Shown here: one piece after another, positions 38,701-47,160 of the stretch
How the letters are laid out: every line of letters begins with the position of its first letter
How positions within the stretch are numbered: position 1 is the stretch's first letter
NCBI RefSeq assembly: GCF_026005215.1
Contig: NZ_BPMA01000007.1
Span: 1-64,000, forward strand
Direction of reading: 5' to 3'
Source: Capnocytophaga catalasegens
Lineage (GTDB): Bacteria > Bacteroidota > Bacteroidia > Flavobacteriales > Flavobacteriaceae
Length of the DNA stretch: 64,000 bases
The notes under the pieces: model-generated
The model's input: only the letters and a program-made list of their open reading frames with translations
The model's database searches: none
Told to the model about the DNA's origin: nothing
Translations under genes and position numbers: made by a program

Positions 38701-39003
38701 GGAGCAAATCATAAGCCGGATTCTGTTCCTTATTTTTAATTATAAAGGTGCTTATCATTTATCTTGATTTGCAATTACTTGCAAACTCTAACCGCCTACC
38801 CTCCGACATTGAGCGAGCCACTCTTATGCGCCGGTTTACATAGCGTTGCACCACATAGAGTTTACCTGATTTCACTACAACCGTATTGTACTTGCTTTCT
38901 GTTGCACTTGTCCTCGTCTTGCGACGGACGGGAATTACCCGCTATGTTGCTCTTTGGTGTCCAGACTTTCCTCTATAAAATAGCGATAAGCTGATTTGCT
39001 CCG
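38701..39003 (-). ncRNA. rnpB: RNase P RNA, bacterial type A
   Basis: The catalytic RNA of RNase P, which trims tRNA 5' ends. On the minus strand it starts near 39003 with the GGAGCAAATCA arm, whose complement TGATTTGCTCC closes the 3' end at 38701-38711 (the P1 helix). The highly conserved GAGGAAAGTCTGGAC lies at 38959-38973 and the 3' ACAGAATCCGGCTTAT at 38711-38726. The length of about 300 bases is rather short but plausible for the group. A TATCTTTG -7 element at 39008-39015 (minus) fits a start near 39002. A 76-codon plus-strand frame across it is an artefact. Confidence 0.95.
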
Positions 39004-39120
39004 AGGGCAAAGATATAAAAAAATTATCTTTTAAAATGAAAAATTTTTATAAACTTATGTGTATATCAATAAAAATTTGTATTGTTGTAGACAAAATATG
39101 TTTTTCAAAACCAACTAGAT

Positions 39121-40287
39121 GTGTTAAAATTAGTTAAAAATTTACTTTTTCGTATTGCCGTAGCTATTATATTAGGAATTGTTATTGGGATATATTGTCC
39201 AGAATGGATAAATCGTATATTATTAACATTCAATAAGTTATTCGGTAGTTTCTTAGGGTTTTCAATTCCGCTTATTATTTTAGGACTTGTAATGCCTGCT
39301 ATTTCGGAATTAGGCAAAAGTGCAGGCAAGCTTCTCTTTATTACTATTGTTATTGCTTATGGTTCTATACTCTTTTCAGGATTTTCAACTTACTTCATTA
39401 CCAATGAAGTATTTCCTTCGCTTCTTTTAGGAGAAAATTTAGGTTCAGTAGGCAATATTTCAAAGGAATTGAAACCCTATTTCACGATTGAAATACAACC
39501 AATACTTGGAGTAATGAGTGCTTTGGTTTTGGCTTTTATGATTGGAATAGAACTTTCTTTTAAAAAAAAATTCTACTTTGGGCGAAGTTATTATAGATTT
39601 TCGAGAAATTATTGTTTTAGTTATTGAAAAAATTCTTATCCCACTTTTACCATTATACATTTTAAGTATTTTTGCTGAAATTGCTTTCAATGGGCAAGTG
39701 TCTTCGGTTCTTTCTGTTTTTATCAAAATAATAGGAATTATTTTTGTTTTGCACATTGCTTTACTGATTTTTCAATATCTGATAGCGGGGTTTATTTCCA
39801 GAAAAAATCCGTTTAAAGCTATGGCAACAATGTTTCCTGCGTATGTTACGGCATTGGGTACACAATCATCATCAGCTACTATTCCGATAACATTGCAACA
39901 AACCTTAAATAATGGAGTTTCGGTGCGTATTGCAGGGTTTGTAATTCCTTTATGTGCAACGATACATCTGTCTGGGAGTACGATGAAAATTACCGCTTGC
40001 GCTTTAGCTCTGATGATTCTTAATCAAACTCCGTATGATTTTGAACTTTTTGCAGGATTTATAATGATGCTTGGAGTGATAATGGTAGCACAGTGCCAGG
40101 GGTTCCAGGAGGAGCTATTATGGTAGCGCTTGGGCTTTTGCAAACGATGCTTGACTTCGATGCCCAACAACAAGGTCTGATGATTGCCCTTTATATAGCA
40201 ATGGATAGTTTCGGAACAGCTTGCAATGTGATGGGAGATGGAGCTATTGCGATGATTATTGACCGAATAGCAAAAGATGAAGGATAA
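39121..40287 (+). pseudogene. dicarboxylate/amino acid:cation symporter, two frameshifts
   Basis: Three consecutive frames together match one transporter of the DAACS family (glutamate/dicarboxylate:Na+ symporters). The first (GTG 39121) runs through GIVIGIYCPEWINRILLTFNKLFGSFLGF to an A9 run at 39562-39570, where one extra A shifts the frame. The second continues LGEVIIDFREIIVLVIEKIL through FPAYVTALGTQSSSATIPITLQ to about 40090. A second shift there joins VPGVPGGAIMVALGLLQTMLDF and MDSFGTACNVMGDGAIAMIIDRIA. All core motifs survive, so the decay is recent, or the two shifts are sequence errors. The joined protein would be about 390 aa, near family length. Confidence 0.85.
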
Positions 40288-40329
40288 AAGTTTTTCAGAA
40301 AACGTCTACTGATAGATGATTATAAAAAA

Positions 40330-41145
40330 TTATCCTAATACAACATCAAGCGTCATCATTATAAGGAAACCTCCTAAAAAACCAAGTGTGGAAATATCCG
40401 TATCTTTGTTTTGTTGAGACTCAGGGATTACTTCTTCAACAACAACATAAATCATTGCACCAGCAGCAAAAGCCAAGGCATAAGGTAATATAGGCGTAAA
40501 AAATACTACGGCGAAAGCACCTAAAACACCAGCTATGGGTTCTACTACGGCTGATAATTGTCCGTAAAAGAAGCTTTTGGAACGGCTAAGTCCCAATCGT
40601 CTTAAAGGCATAGAAACAGCGATTCCTTCTGGAAAATTTTGCAAACCTATTCCTATAGCAAGCGTTACAGCTCCTGCTATTGATGCCTCTGGAACACCCG
40701 CAGCAACACCTCCAAACAGAACTCCTACGGCTAATCCTTCTGGAATATTGTGCAATGTAATAGCCAAAATAAGCAAAGTTGTTTTTTGCCAACGGGAGCT
40801 AATTCCCTCAACTTGCTTAAAATTGGCATGAAAGTGAGGTAATACTTTATCTAAGAATAATAAAAATAAAGCACCTAATAAGAACCCCGTCACCGCAGGG
40901 ATAATTTTCACGAATCCTTCACCATCACTCATATTTATAGCAGGAATAAGTAAACTCCAAATACTTGCAGCAACCATCACACCTCCTGTAAAACCGAGCA
41001 TTCCGTCCATTATATTTTTGTTCGGATTTACAAAAAAGAATACAAGTGCTGCACCTAAAGCAGTTACTCCCCAAGTAAAAAGTGTGGCGTATAAAGCCGC
41101 CAAAATAGGGTTTGTTTGTTCTAAATAATTAATAATCAGTTCCAT
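40330..41145 (-). CDS. ZIP-family metal transporter
   Basis: A 271-aa inner-membrane transporter for Zn2+ or other divalent cations, like ZupT. About eight membrane segments are seen, with the two metal-site helices TLHNIPEGLAVGVLFGG (about residue 130) and GIGLQNFPEGIAVSMPLRR (about 165), the latter with Asn and Glu in place of His, as in ZupT-like members. The C-terminal helix region has GAMIYVVVEEVIPE. It lies between the broken symporter and gldA and appears monocistronic. Confidence 0.9.
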   Translation of the reverse strand: MELIINYLEQTNPILAALYATLFTWGVTALGAALVFFFVNPNKNIMDGMLGFTGGVMVAASIWSLLIPAINMSDGEGFVKIIPAVTGFLLGALFLLFLDKVLPHFHANFKQVEGISSRWQKTTLLILAITLHNIPEGLAVGVLFGGVAAGVPEASIAGAVTLAIGIGLQNFPEGIAVSMPLRRLGLSRSKSFFYGQLSAVVEPIAGVLGAFAVVFFTPILPYALAFAAGAMIYVVVEEVIPESQQNKDTDISTLGFLGGFLIMMTLDVVLG

Positions 41146-41213
41146 TTATTTTATTGTTTTTCAGAATAAAAAATAAGAAGTATTGTTTTAGACGAAGATT
41201 TTATGTTAAAAAA

Positions 41214-42110
41214 TTATTCTTGACGAGTGTATTGAGCAAAAATATCTTCCAAATCTTGATGTTTATGATTGATTTGCAATATTTTCAGGCTGTTTTGAGT
41301 AGCAAAATCGAAAACTACCGAACGCATATCGACATTTGTATCAAAAGTAAGTGTATAAAAAAACTCATAATTATTGACTACTGCTTTTATATTAGGAATT
41401 GTTCTCAAAATCTGTTCTTCTACTCGATAATCGAATAAAACTTCAATCGTTTGTTCTTTGTTTTGCAGTTCTGCCATAGGTTTATCTAATACGATATTTC
41501 CTTTGTGAAGTATAATTACTCTATCACACATTGCTTGAATTTCTTGCATAATGTGTGATGAGAGCAAAATAGTTTTTTCCTTACCTAAGTTCTTGATTAT
41601 CTGTCGTATTTCGAGTATTTGATTGGGATCAAGTCCTGTGGTAGGTTCATCTAAAATAAGAATATCAGGATTGTGTAATAGGGCAGAAGCTAATCCAACC
41701 CGTTGACGATAGCCTTTGGAGAGTTGGCTTATTTTTTTATGTGATTCTGCAACAAGTTTGGTCAGTTCGATTACCTGTTGTATGCGTTCTTTTTTTACTT
41801 TGTAAATATCAGCTGAAAATTGCAAATATTCGCGTACATACATCTCTAAATACAATGGATTGTGTTCAGGCAAATAACCAATATGTCTTTGAGCTTCAAT
41901 GAGTTGTTTTTCTATGTCAAAATCAAGAATTTGTATTGCCCCATCAGTTGGAAATAACGCACCAGTAAGCATTTTCATTGTGGTTGTTTTTCCTGCGCCA
42001 TTAGGTCCTAAAAAACCAGTTACTTCACCTTTTTTCAAAGAAAAAGAAATGGAATTAACAGCAGTTTGCTGCCCATATACTTTTGTTAGATTGGTTACCT
42101 TGATTGACAT
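41214..42110 (-). CDS. gldA: gliding-motility ABC transporter ATPase GldA
   Basis: The ATPase of the GldAFG ABC transporter, needed for gliding motility in Flavobacterium. The 298-aa length fits GldA. The Walker A GPNGAGKTTT is near residue 36, the signature loop is degenerate (QLSKGYRQRVG) and Walker B is ILILDEPTTGLDP. The C-terminal part matches gliding-type ATPases rather than drug exporters. gldF and gldG are not beside it, as is usual in this group. It follows gapN by 31 bases on the same strand. Confidence 0.88.
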   Translation of the reverse strand: MSIKVTNLTKVYGQQTAVNSISFSLKKGEVTGFLGPNGAGKTTTMKMLTGALFPTDGAIQILDFDIEKQLIEAQRHIGYLPEHNPLYLEMYVREYLQFSADIYKVKKERIQQVIELTKLVAESHKKISQLSKGYRQRVGLASALLHNPDILILDEPTTGLDPNQILEIRQIIKNLGKEKTILLSSHIMQEIQAMCDRVIILHKGNIVLDKPMAELQNKEQTIEVLFDYRVEEQILRTIPNIKAVVNNYEFFYTLTFDTNVDMRSVVFDFATQNSLKILQINHKHQDLEDIFAQYTRQE

Positions 42111-42141
42111 GTTATAAAATCAAAGAGTTAGTATCAATATA

Positions 42142-43713
42142 TTATAAAATAAAATCAGTACTGATAAAATTGGAAGCACCTCTTTGTAGCAAATCTTCTA
42201 AAATAGCATTGTTTGATGCATTATCTTTTGAAGCTACAAAAGTACGTATTGAGAATGAACGCAACGCATCATGCACACTAAGGGTTCCCACAGCAGAGTC
42301 TTTTCTTCCTGTAAAAGGGAATACATCAGGACCTCGTTGGCATTGGCTATTGAGGTTCACTCGACAAACAAGATTAACCAAATTGTCAATCAGAGGAGAT
42401 AATTCATATACATCTTTACCAAAAAGACTAACTTGTTGTCCGTAGTTAGAGCGCGCCATCTCGTCAATAATTTCGTCAATATTTGCAAAAGTTTTGACAG
42501 GTACCACAGGACCAAATTGTTCTTCTTTATACACCCGCATTTGCTCAGTAATAGGGCTTAGTACAGCGGGGAATATAAAGTTTTCAGTACGTTCACCTCC
42601 TTTTTGATTTTGTATTTTTGCTCCTTTTAATAGTGCGTCGTCTATCAATGCTTGTATATAATTGGGTTTTTCAACTTCGGGAAGAGGTGTTAGTTTTACA
42701 TCTTTTTCCCACGGATTGCCAAATTTTAATTCATCTACTTTTTGGGAGAATTTTTGTAGAAAAGTATCTTTGATAGATTCGTGTACGTAAATAATTTTCA
42801 GTGCTGTACATCGTTGTCCATTGAATGACAAACTTCCGCTGATACATTCGTTAATGGTTAGTTCCATATCGGCATTGGGCAAAATAATTGCTGGATTTTT
42901 GGCTTCTAAGCCCAGTACTAACCGTAAACGATTTTTGTTGGGGTGAGCATCTTGTAGAGCGATTGCTGATTTGCTATTTCCGATGAGTGCCAATACATCA
43001 ATACGACCTGTTGCCATGATAGGAGAGGCTATTTCGCGACCACGCCCAAAAATCACATTGATAACACCTTTTGGAAAACAATCTCGAAAGGCTTCCAAAA
43101 GAGGTGCCATTAACAATACTCCGTATTTGGCAGGTTTATAAATGGCTGTATTACCCATAATAAGAGCTGGAATAAGAAGCGCAAAAGCCTCATTCAGAGG
43201 GTAATTGTAAGGACCTAAACAAAGTACTACGCCCAAAGGTCCGCGACGTATATGGGCATATACACCATCACGCTTGATAAACTTAGCTGAATCGTGGTCA
43301 AGTTTTTTATATTCTTCTATCGTATCTTGTATGTATTCGATAGTTCGGTCAAATTCTTTGTAAGAATCGGGCAGACTTTTACCAATTTCCCACATCATCA
43401 GTTTTACGACTTCTTCACGCTTGGTTTGCATCTGTTTTAAGAATTTTTCCAAAGATAAAATGCGGTCTTTTACCTTCATAGTAGCCCATACTCCTTTTCC
43501 TTTATTATAGGCATTGCAAGCGGCTTCGAGAGCTTCGAGAGCTTCTTCTTTGCCCAAATGAGGAACCGTTCCAACTAAGGTAGGTTGATATTCTTTCGTT
43601 GATGAAATGGTTGAATATACATTGTCATATGCACCTTTCCACTCTCTGAGTTCGCCATTGACCAAATAGGTAGTTTGATGCAAAGGTTCTATTTGAAATT
43701 CTTTTGGAATCAT
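42142..43713 (-). CDS. gapN: non-phosphorylating glyceraldehyde-3-phosphate dehydrogenase
   Basis: An NADP-dependent aldehyde dehydrogenase that oxidises glyceraldehyde 3-phosphate directly to 3-phosphoglycerate, giving NADPH. The 523-aa protein has the ALDH fold: [35 protein letters not shown] (general-base Glu nearby) and the catalytic Cys in NGQRCTALK (about residue 290). GapN rather than another ALDH is supported by the RCTALK and [24 protein letters not shown] segments. Confidence 0.9.
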   Translation of the reverse strand: MIPKEFQIEPLHQTTYLVNGELREWKGAYDNVYSTISSTKEYQPTLVGTVPHLGKEEALEALEAACNAYNKGKGVWATMKVKDRILSLEKFLKQMQTKREEVVKLMMWEIGKSLPDSYKEFDRTIEYIQDTIEEYKKLDHDSAKFIKRDGVYAHIRRGPLGVVLCLGPYNYPLNEAFALLIPALIMGNTAIYKPAKYGVLLMAPLLEAFRDCFPKGVINVIFGRGREIASPIMATGRIDVLALIGNSKSAIALQDAHPNKNRLRLVLGLEAKNPAIILPNADMELTINECISGSLSFNGQRCTALKIIYVHESIKDTFLQKFSQKVDELKFGNPWEKDVKLTPLPEVEKPNYIQALIDDALLKGAKIQNQKGGERTENFIFPAVLSPITEQMRVYKEEQFGPVVPVKTFANIDEIIDEMARSNYGQQVSLFGKDVYELSPLIDNLVNLVCRVNLNSQCQRGPDVFPFTGRKDSAVGTLSVHDALRSFSIRTFVASKDNASNNAILEDLLQRGASNFISTDFIL

Positions 43714-43779
43714 TGTTTTTCGGTTATTTATGTTTTAAATATTTATTCTAAAAATTGAATTTTTCTTTGAATATTATCA

Positions 43780-43962
43780 CTATACGCGTCCTTTAAGCGA
43801 ATCAAAAACCCAAGCAATAGCCCAGAATCCTAATCCAGTAACACCAAAACCCCAACCAGCAACGTCTTTATAACGAAACACACCCAAGGCAATAAGTGCC
43901 AAACCAAATACGATCATTATTAAAGTGGCATATCCTAATACGGTATTTTTATTCATACTCAT
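43780..43962 (-). CDS. small two-helix membrane protein (CAL67264-like)
   Basis: A 60-aa protein with two hydrophobic helices (TLIMIVFGLALIALGVF and GWGFGVTGLGFWAIAWVF) joined by RYKDVAG. It closely resembles a short flavobacterial membrane family named CAL67264; the function is unknown. An alternative start is Met3. It is alone, with AT-rich DNA on both sides. Confidence 0.75.
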   Translation of the reverse strand: MSMNKNTVLGYATLIMIVFGLALIALGVFRYKDVAGWGFGVTGLGFWAIAWVFDSLKGRV

Positions 43963-44037
43963 AATCTTTTTTGATTTATTTCACAGGACAAAGATACATA
44001 AGTTTTTTTAATTGATACATAATATACTGAATATATC

Positions 44038-46164
44038 TTATTTAAGCCATTGATATGTTATTAGTGCAAGTATATAAGCAAAACCAGTCATTGTTACCCA
44101 CTGAATAATAGGATATTTCCAACTGTTAGTTTCTTTTTTAACAATAGCAAGCGTACTAAGACATTGCATAGCAAAAGCATAAAAAATAAGTATTGAAATA
44201 CCCGTAGCAAGTGAATATACAGGAGTTCCGTTGGGGCGTAGTTCAGCTTTCATACGAGAGATTATTCCTCGTTGTGCTTGTTCATTATCCAAATTGACAT
44301 TTTCGCCAAGCGAATAAATAGTGGCCATTGTACTTACAAAGACCTCACGTGCTGCAAATGACCACAAAACTCCAATGCTGATTTTCCAATCGTATCCTAT
44401 GGGAGCAAAAATAGGCTCTACAATTTTTCCAATATTTCCTAAAAGAGAATTTTCAGTTTTATAAGCAACTAAGTAATTCTCTTTTTCTTGGTCTGACCAA
44501 TTATTTTTTTCAGCCATTTTTTCAGAATGAGTTTCGGCATTTTTGTAAGCATCACTATATCCGTGAGTTTCCAAAAACCAAATAATTACAGTCATTGCCA
44601 AGATTATTTTCCCTGCTCCGAAAACGAACGCTTTGGTTTTTTCATAAATCATTACAGCAACATTTCTGGCAAGAGGTACTTTATAATTGGGCATTTCAAC
44701 AATAAAATGATACTTAAAGGTGTTTTTTGATCGGAGGGTTTTGTTTAAAATCCAAGCAGAAAAAATTGCCATAGCAACCCCTGCTACGTATAACAAGAAT
44801 AGGGTCAAACCTTTGTATCCGAAAAATAAAAATTGCCCATCGGGGATAACAAGAGCTATAATAATAAGATATACAGGTAATCGCGCCGAACACGTAACAA
44901 AAGGTGTTACCAAAATAGCAATAAGGCGTTCTTTCCAATTCTCAATATTACGTGTTGCCATAACTGCTGGGATAGCACAAGCTACCCCTGAAATAAGTGG
45001 AATAACACTTTTGCCACTAAGCCCAAAAGGGCGCATGATTCTGTCCATAAGAAAAACCACTCGGCTCATATACCCACTTTCTTCCAAGATAGAAATAAAT
45101 AAGAATAAAAATGCAATTTGTGGAACAAAAACAACAATTCCGCCTATTCCTGCAACAACTCCATTGACAAGCAAATCGCTAACGGGTCCTTGTGGGAGAA
45201 TCGTATTGAGCCAATTACCCAAGTTAGCGAAGCCTTCTTCAATCCAGTCCATTGGGTATTGGCTGACATTGTAAATTACTTGAAAAATAGCCAATAATAT
45301 TAGTACAAAAATAACATATCCCCAAACCTTGTGTAGCAATATACGGTCAAGGCGCGCACGTAGCCCAGTAGCAGCATTTATGTCTATCACTTGTGTTTGT
45401 TTAAGAGCCGTATTGATTACTTGATAGCGGAGAATGGTTTCGCGTTGTTGTAGGCGTTTAAGTTCGCTTTCTGTTTTTACAAAACTTTCATCTTGGAGAA
45501 TTTTTTTTCGGATAGAACTTACTGGGTCATAATTTTGAGTAATAATGAGCCAGAGTTTGTATAAATTTTCTTGCGGGAATTTGGCTCTGAGTTGTTCAAA
45601 ATATTTTGTATCAATTTGTTTGATATCAATGCAGGGAGTCAGGGGTAAATTATGATAATCTATTAGTAATGATTTTAATTGGTCAATTCCTGTTTTTTGT
45701 CGTGTACTGAGTAAAACAATTTTTGTATGAAGTAATGATTCTAAAACAGGTACATTCATTGAAATGCCTTGTTTCTGCATTCGATCAGCCATATTTAATA
45801 CCAAGATTGTTGGTATTTGTAAATCTTTGATTTGTGTAAAAAGGAGTAAATTTTGTTTAAGATTTTCTACATCAGCAACCACTACCACTATGTCAGGGTA
45901 ATCTATATTTTCTTTGTCGAGCAAGTTTTCAACAGCAATTTTCTCATCAAGTGAACTCGGATTGAGACTATATGTGCCAGGAAGATCATAAATACGGGCT
46001 TTGTGAGTTTGTGAGAGTTTACAAAAACCTATTTTTTTATCAACAGTAATACCTGGATAATTTCCCACTCGCTGGTTAAGTCCTGTGAGTAGATTAAAAA
46101 TAGATGTTTTTCCTGTATTAGGATTGCCCAAAAGAGCGACTTTTATTTCGTTATGATGTTGCAT
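44038..46164 (-). CDS. feoB: ferrous iron transporter FeoB
   Basis: The main inner-membrane Fe2+ permease. At 708 aa it has an N-terminal G domain (G1 GNPNTGKTS, G3 DLPG, G4 NMAD) within residues 1-170, a short GDI domain, and two Gate regions with the conserved Cys-containing helix (IPLISGVACAIPAVMATR, ILVTPFVTCSARLPVYL). The start at 46164 overlaps feoA by 14 bases. Confidence 0.96.
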   Translation of the reverse strand: MQHHNEIKVALLGNPNTGKTSIFNLLTGLNQRVGNYPGITVDKKIGFCKLSQTHKARIYDLPGTYSLNPSSLDEKIAVENLLDKENIDYPDIVVVVADVENLKQNLLLFTQIKDLQIPTILVLNMADRMQKQGISMNVPVLESLLHTKIVLLSTRQKTGIDQLKSLLIDYHNLPLTPCIDIKQIDTKYFEQLRAKFPQENLYKLWLIITQNYDPVSSIRKKILQDESFVKTESELKRLQQRETILRYQVINTALKQTQVIDINAATGLRARLDRILLHKVWGYVIFVLILLAIFQVIYNVSQYPMDWIEEGFANLGNWLNTILPQGPVSDLLVNGVVAGIGGIVVFVPQIAFLFLFISILEESGYMSRVVFLMDRIMRPFGLSGKSVIPLISGVACAIPAVMATRNIENWKERLIAILVTPFVTCSARLPVYLIIIALVIPDGQFLFFGYKGLTLFLLYVAGVAMAIFSAWILNKTLRSKNTFKYHFIVEMPNYKVPLARNVAVMIYEKTKAFVFGAGKIILAMTVIIWFLETHGYSDAYKNAETHSEKMAEKNNWSDQEKENYLVAYKTENSLLGNIGKIVEPIFAPIGYDWKISIGVLWSFAAREVFVSTMATIYSLGENVNLDNEQAQRGIISRMKAELRPNGTPVYSLATGISILIFYAFAMQCLSTLAIVKKETNSWKYPIIQWVTMTGFAYILALITYQWLK

Positions 46165-46390
46165 TTGTGTCCAATTTTTCTACGTATATGTATCGTGCCA
46201 TTTCTTTTCTTATGGAAAGATAGCTAGTGTCTATTTTGATATAAATAGGGTCGCCCAAAGGAGCAATTTCAAGTACTTCAATCGTATTTTCAGGGACGCA
46301 CCCCAATTCGAAAAGTTTCATAGGGAGTAAACTCTCATCAACCTGAGTAATGATAGCTTTTTCTCCTTTTTTCAAATCAGTTAAAATCAT
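46151..46390 (-). CDS. feoA: ferrous iron transport protein FeoA
   Basis: A 79-aa SH3-like cytosolic partner of FeoB, with LTDLKKGEKAIITQVDE and LGCVPENTIEVLEIAPLGDPIYI typical of FeoA. It heads feoAB. A TATATTTG -7 element at 46416-46423 (minus) lies 26 bases before the ATG. No clear Fur-type palindrome is visible. Confidence 0.92.
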   Translation of the reverse strand: MILTDLKKGEKAIITQVDESLLPMKLFELGCVPENTIEVLEIAPLGDPIYIKIDTSYLSIRKEMARYIYVEKLDTNATS

Positions 46391-46450
46391 TTTTATTTAG
46401 ACTTTTTAAAACCTGCAAATATACTATTTTTTCATAATAAAATAAAAAAT

Positions 46451-46480
46451 TTGTTTTATTTAATTTTTTTTATATCTTTG
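46451..46480 (+). promoter_or_regulatory. promoter of the HYC_CC_PP-type gene
   Basis: TTG (46451-46453), 19 bases, then TATCTTTG (46473-46480): full consensus. The ATG begins only six bases after the -7 box, so the mRNA probably has little or no leader. Confidence 0.7.
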
Positions 46481-46486
46481 CCCTCA

Positions 46487-46948
46487 ATGAAACGCTTATC
46501 TATTATACATCAAGTTTCGGCAATTTTGTTGTCGTTATTGATACTGACCTCGTCAGTAGGTGTTTCTATTGATTTACATTTCTGTGAAAATCAGCTTAAT
46601 AGCATTTCGTTTTCTTCAAAAAGTGAAGTGGATAATTGCGAAATGAACCAAGCATCTTCGAAGAAATGTTGTCAAGCGAGTAATACTTCTACTCAAATTA
46701 CACTTACTAAACATTCTGATTGTTGTGCAACGACAACTATATCATCTCAAAGTATTCCCAATGCTTTGGTTGAGGTTTCGTATGATGTAAAAAAAGTAGA
46801 AAAATCTTACCAAACAATTATCAAAAAAACATCTTATTTTCAACAAAATAAGATTGTTATTACTCGAAAAGAAGTTTCATTCCTCAATTATTCTTCTATG
46901 TTGCTTACCAAGGATATTGTTATTCTTGCTGAGCAATTTCTTTGTTAA
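46487..46948 (+). CDS. HYC_CC_PP-type exported protein
   Basis: A 153-aa protein with a signal or anchor sequence (MKRLSIIHQVSAILLSLLILTSSVGVS) and a run of conserved cysteines: HFCENQL, VDNCEMN, KKCCQ and SDCC. This spacing resembles the HYC_CC_PP family, found in Bacteroidetes beside TonB receptors and heavy-metal proteins, here with HFC in place of HYC. Metal binding is inferred from the Cys and His. The ATG at 46487 is preferred to the longer frame from 46451, which lies in the promoter. It precedes a TonB receptor by 212 bases. Confidence 0.75.
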   Translation: MKRLSIIHQVSAILLSLLILTSSVGVSIDLHFCENQLNSISFSSKSEVDNCEMNQASSKKCCQASNTSTQITLTKHSDCCATTTISSQSIPNALVEVSYDVKKVEKSYQTIIKKTSYFQQNKIVITRKEVSFLNYSSMLLTKDIVILAEQFLC

Positions 46949-47022
46949 AGCAATATCGGACGATTATTTTTGTAATTGTCAATGATTTTATTGTTCAAAT
47001 GAATATTGTTTGTAATTAACAA

Positions 47023-47149
47023 GCAACTCAAAAATCATAATTTATAAAAAATGAGTTGCAAAAGTTACGTATATTTATTTTGATAAATCCTATTTATTTA
47101 AAAATCAAGTTATTAACAAAGAAATATTGCAAGAAAATGCTTCTTGCAA
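47023..47149 (+). promoter_or_regulatory. two hairpins in the 5' region of the TonB receptor gene
   Basis: GCAACTC (47023-47029) pairs with GAGTTGC (47053-47059), and TTGCAAGAA (47127-47135) pairs perfectly with TTCTTGCAA (47141-47149). The second ends 11 bases before the ATG at 47161 and could hide the ribosome site. Neither is followed by a T run. Confidence 0.4.
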
Positions 47150-47160
47150 CGCTATATCAT

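Noticed and set aside
38764-38994. 76-codon plus-strand reading frame
   Set aside because: It lies across the RNase P RNA gene on the other strand and has no protein family features.
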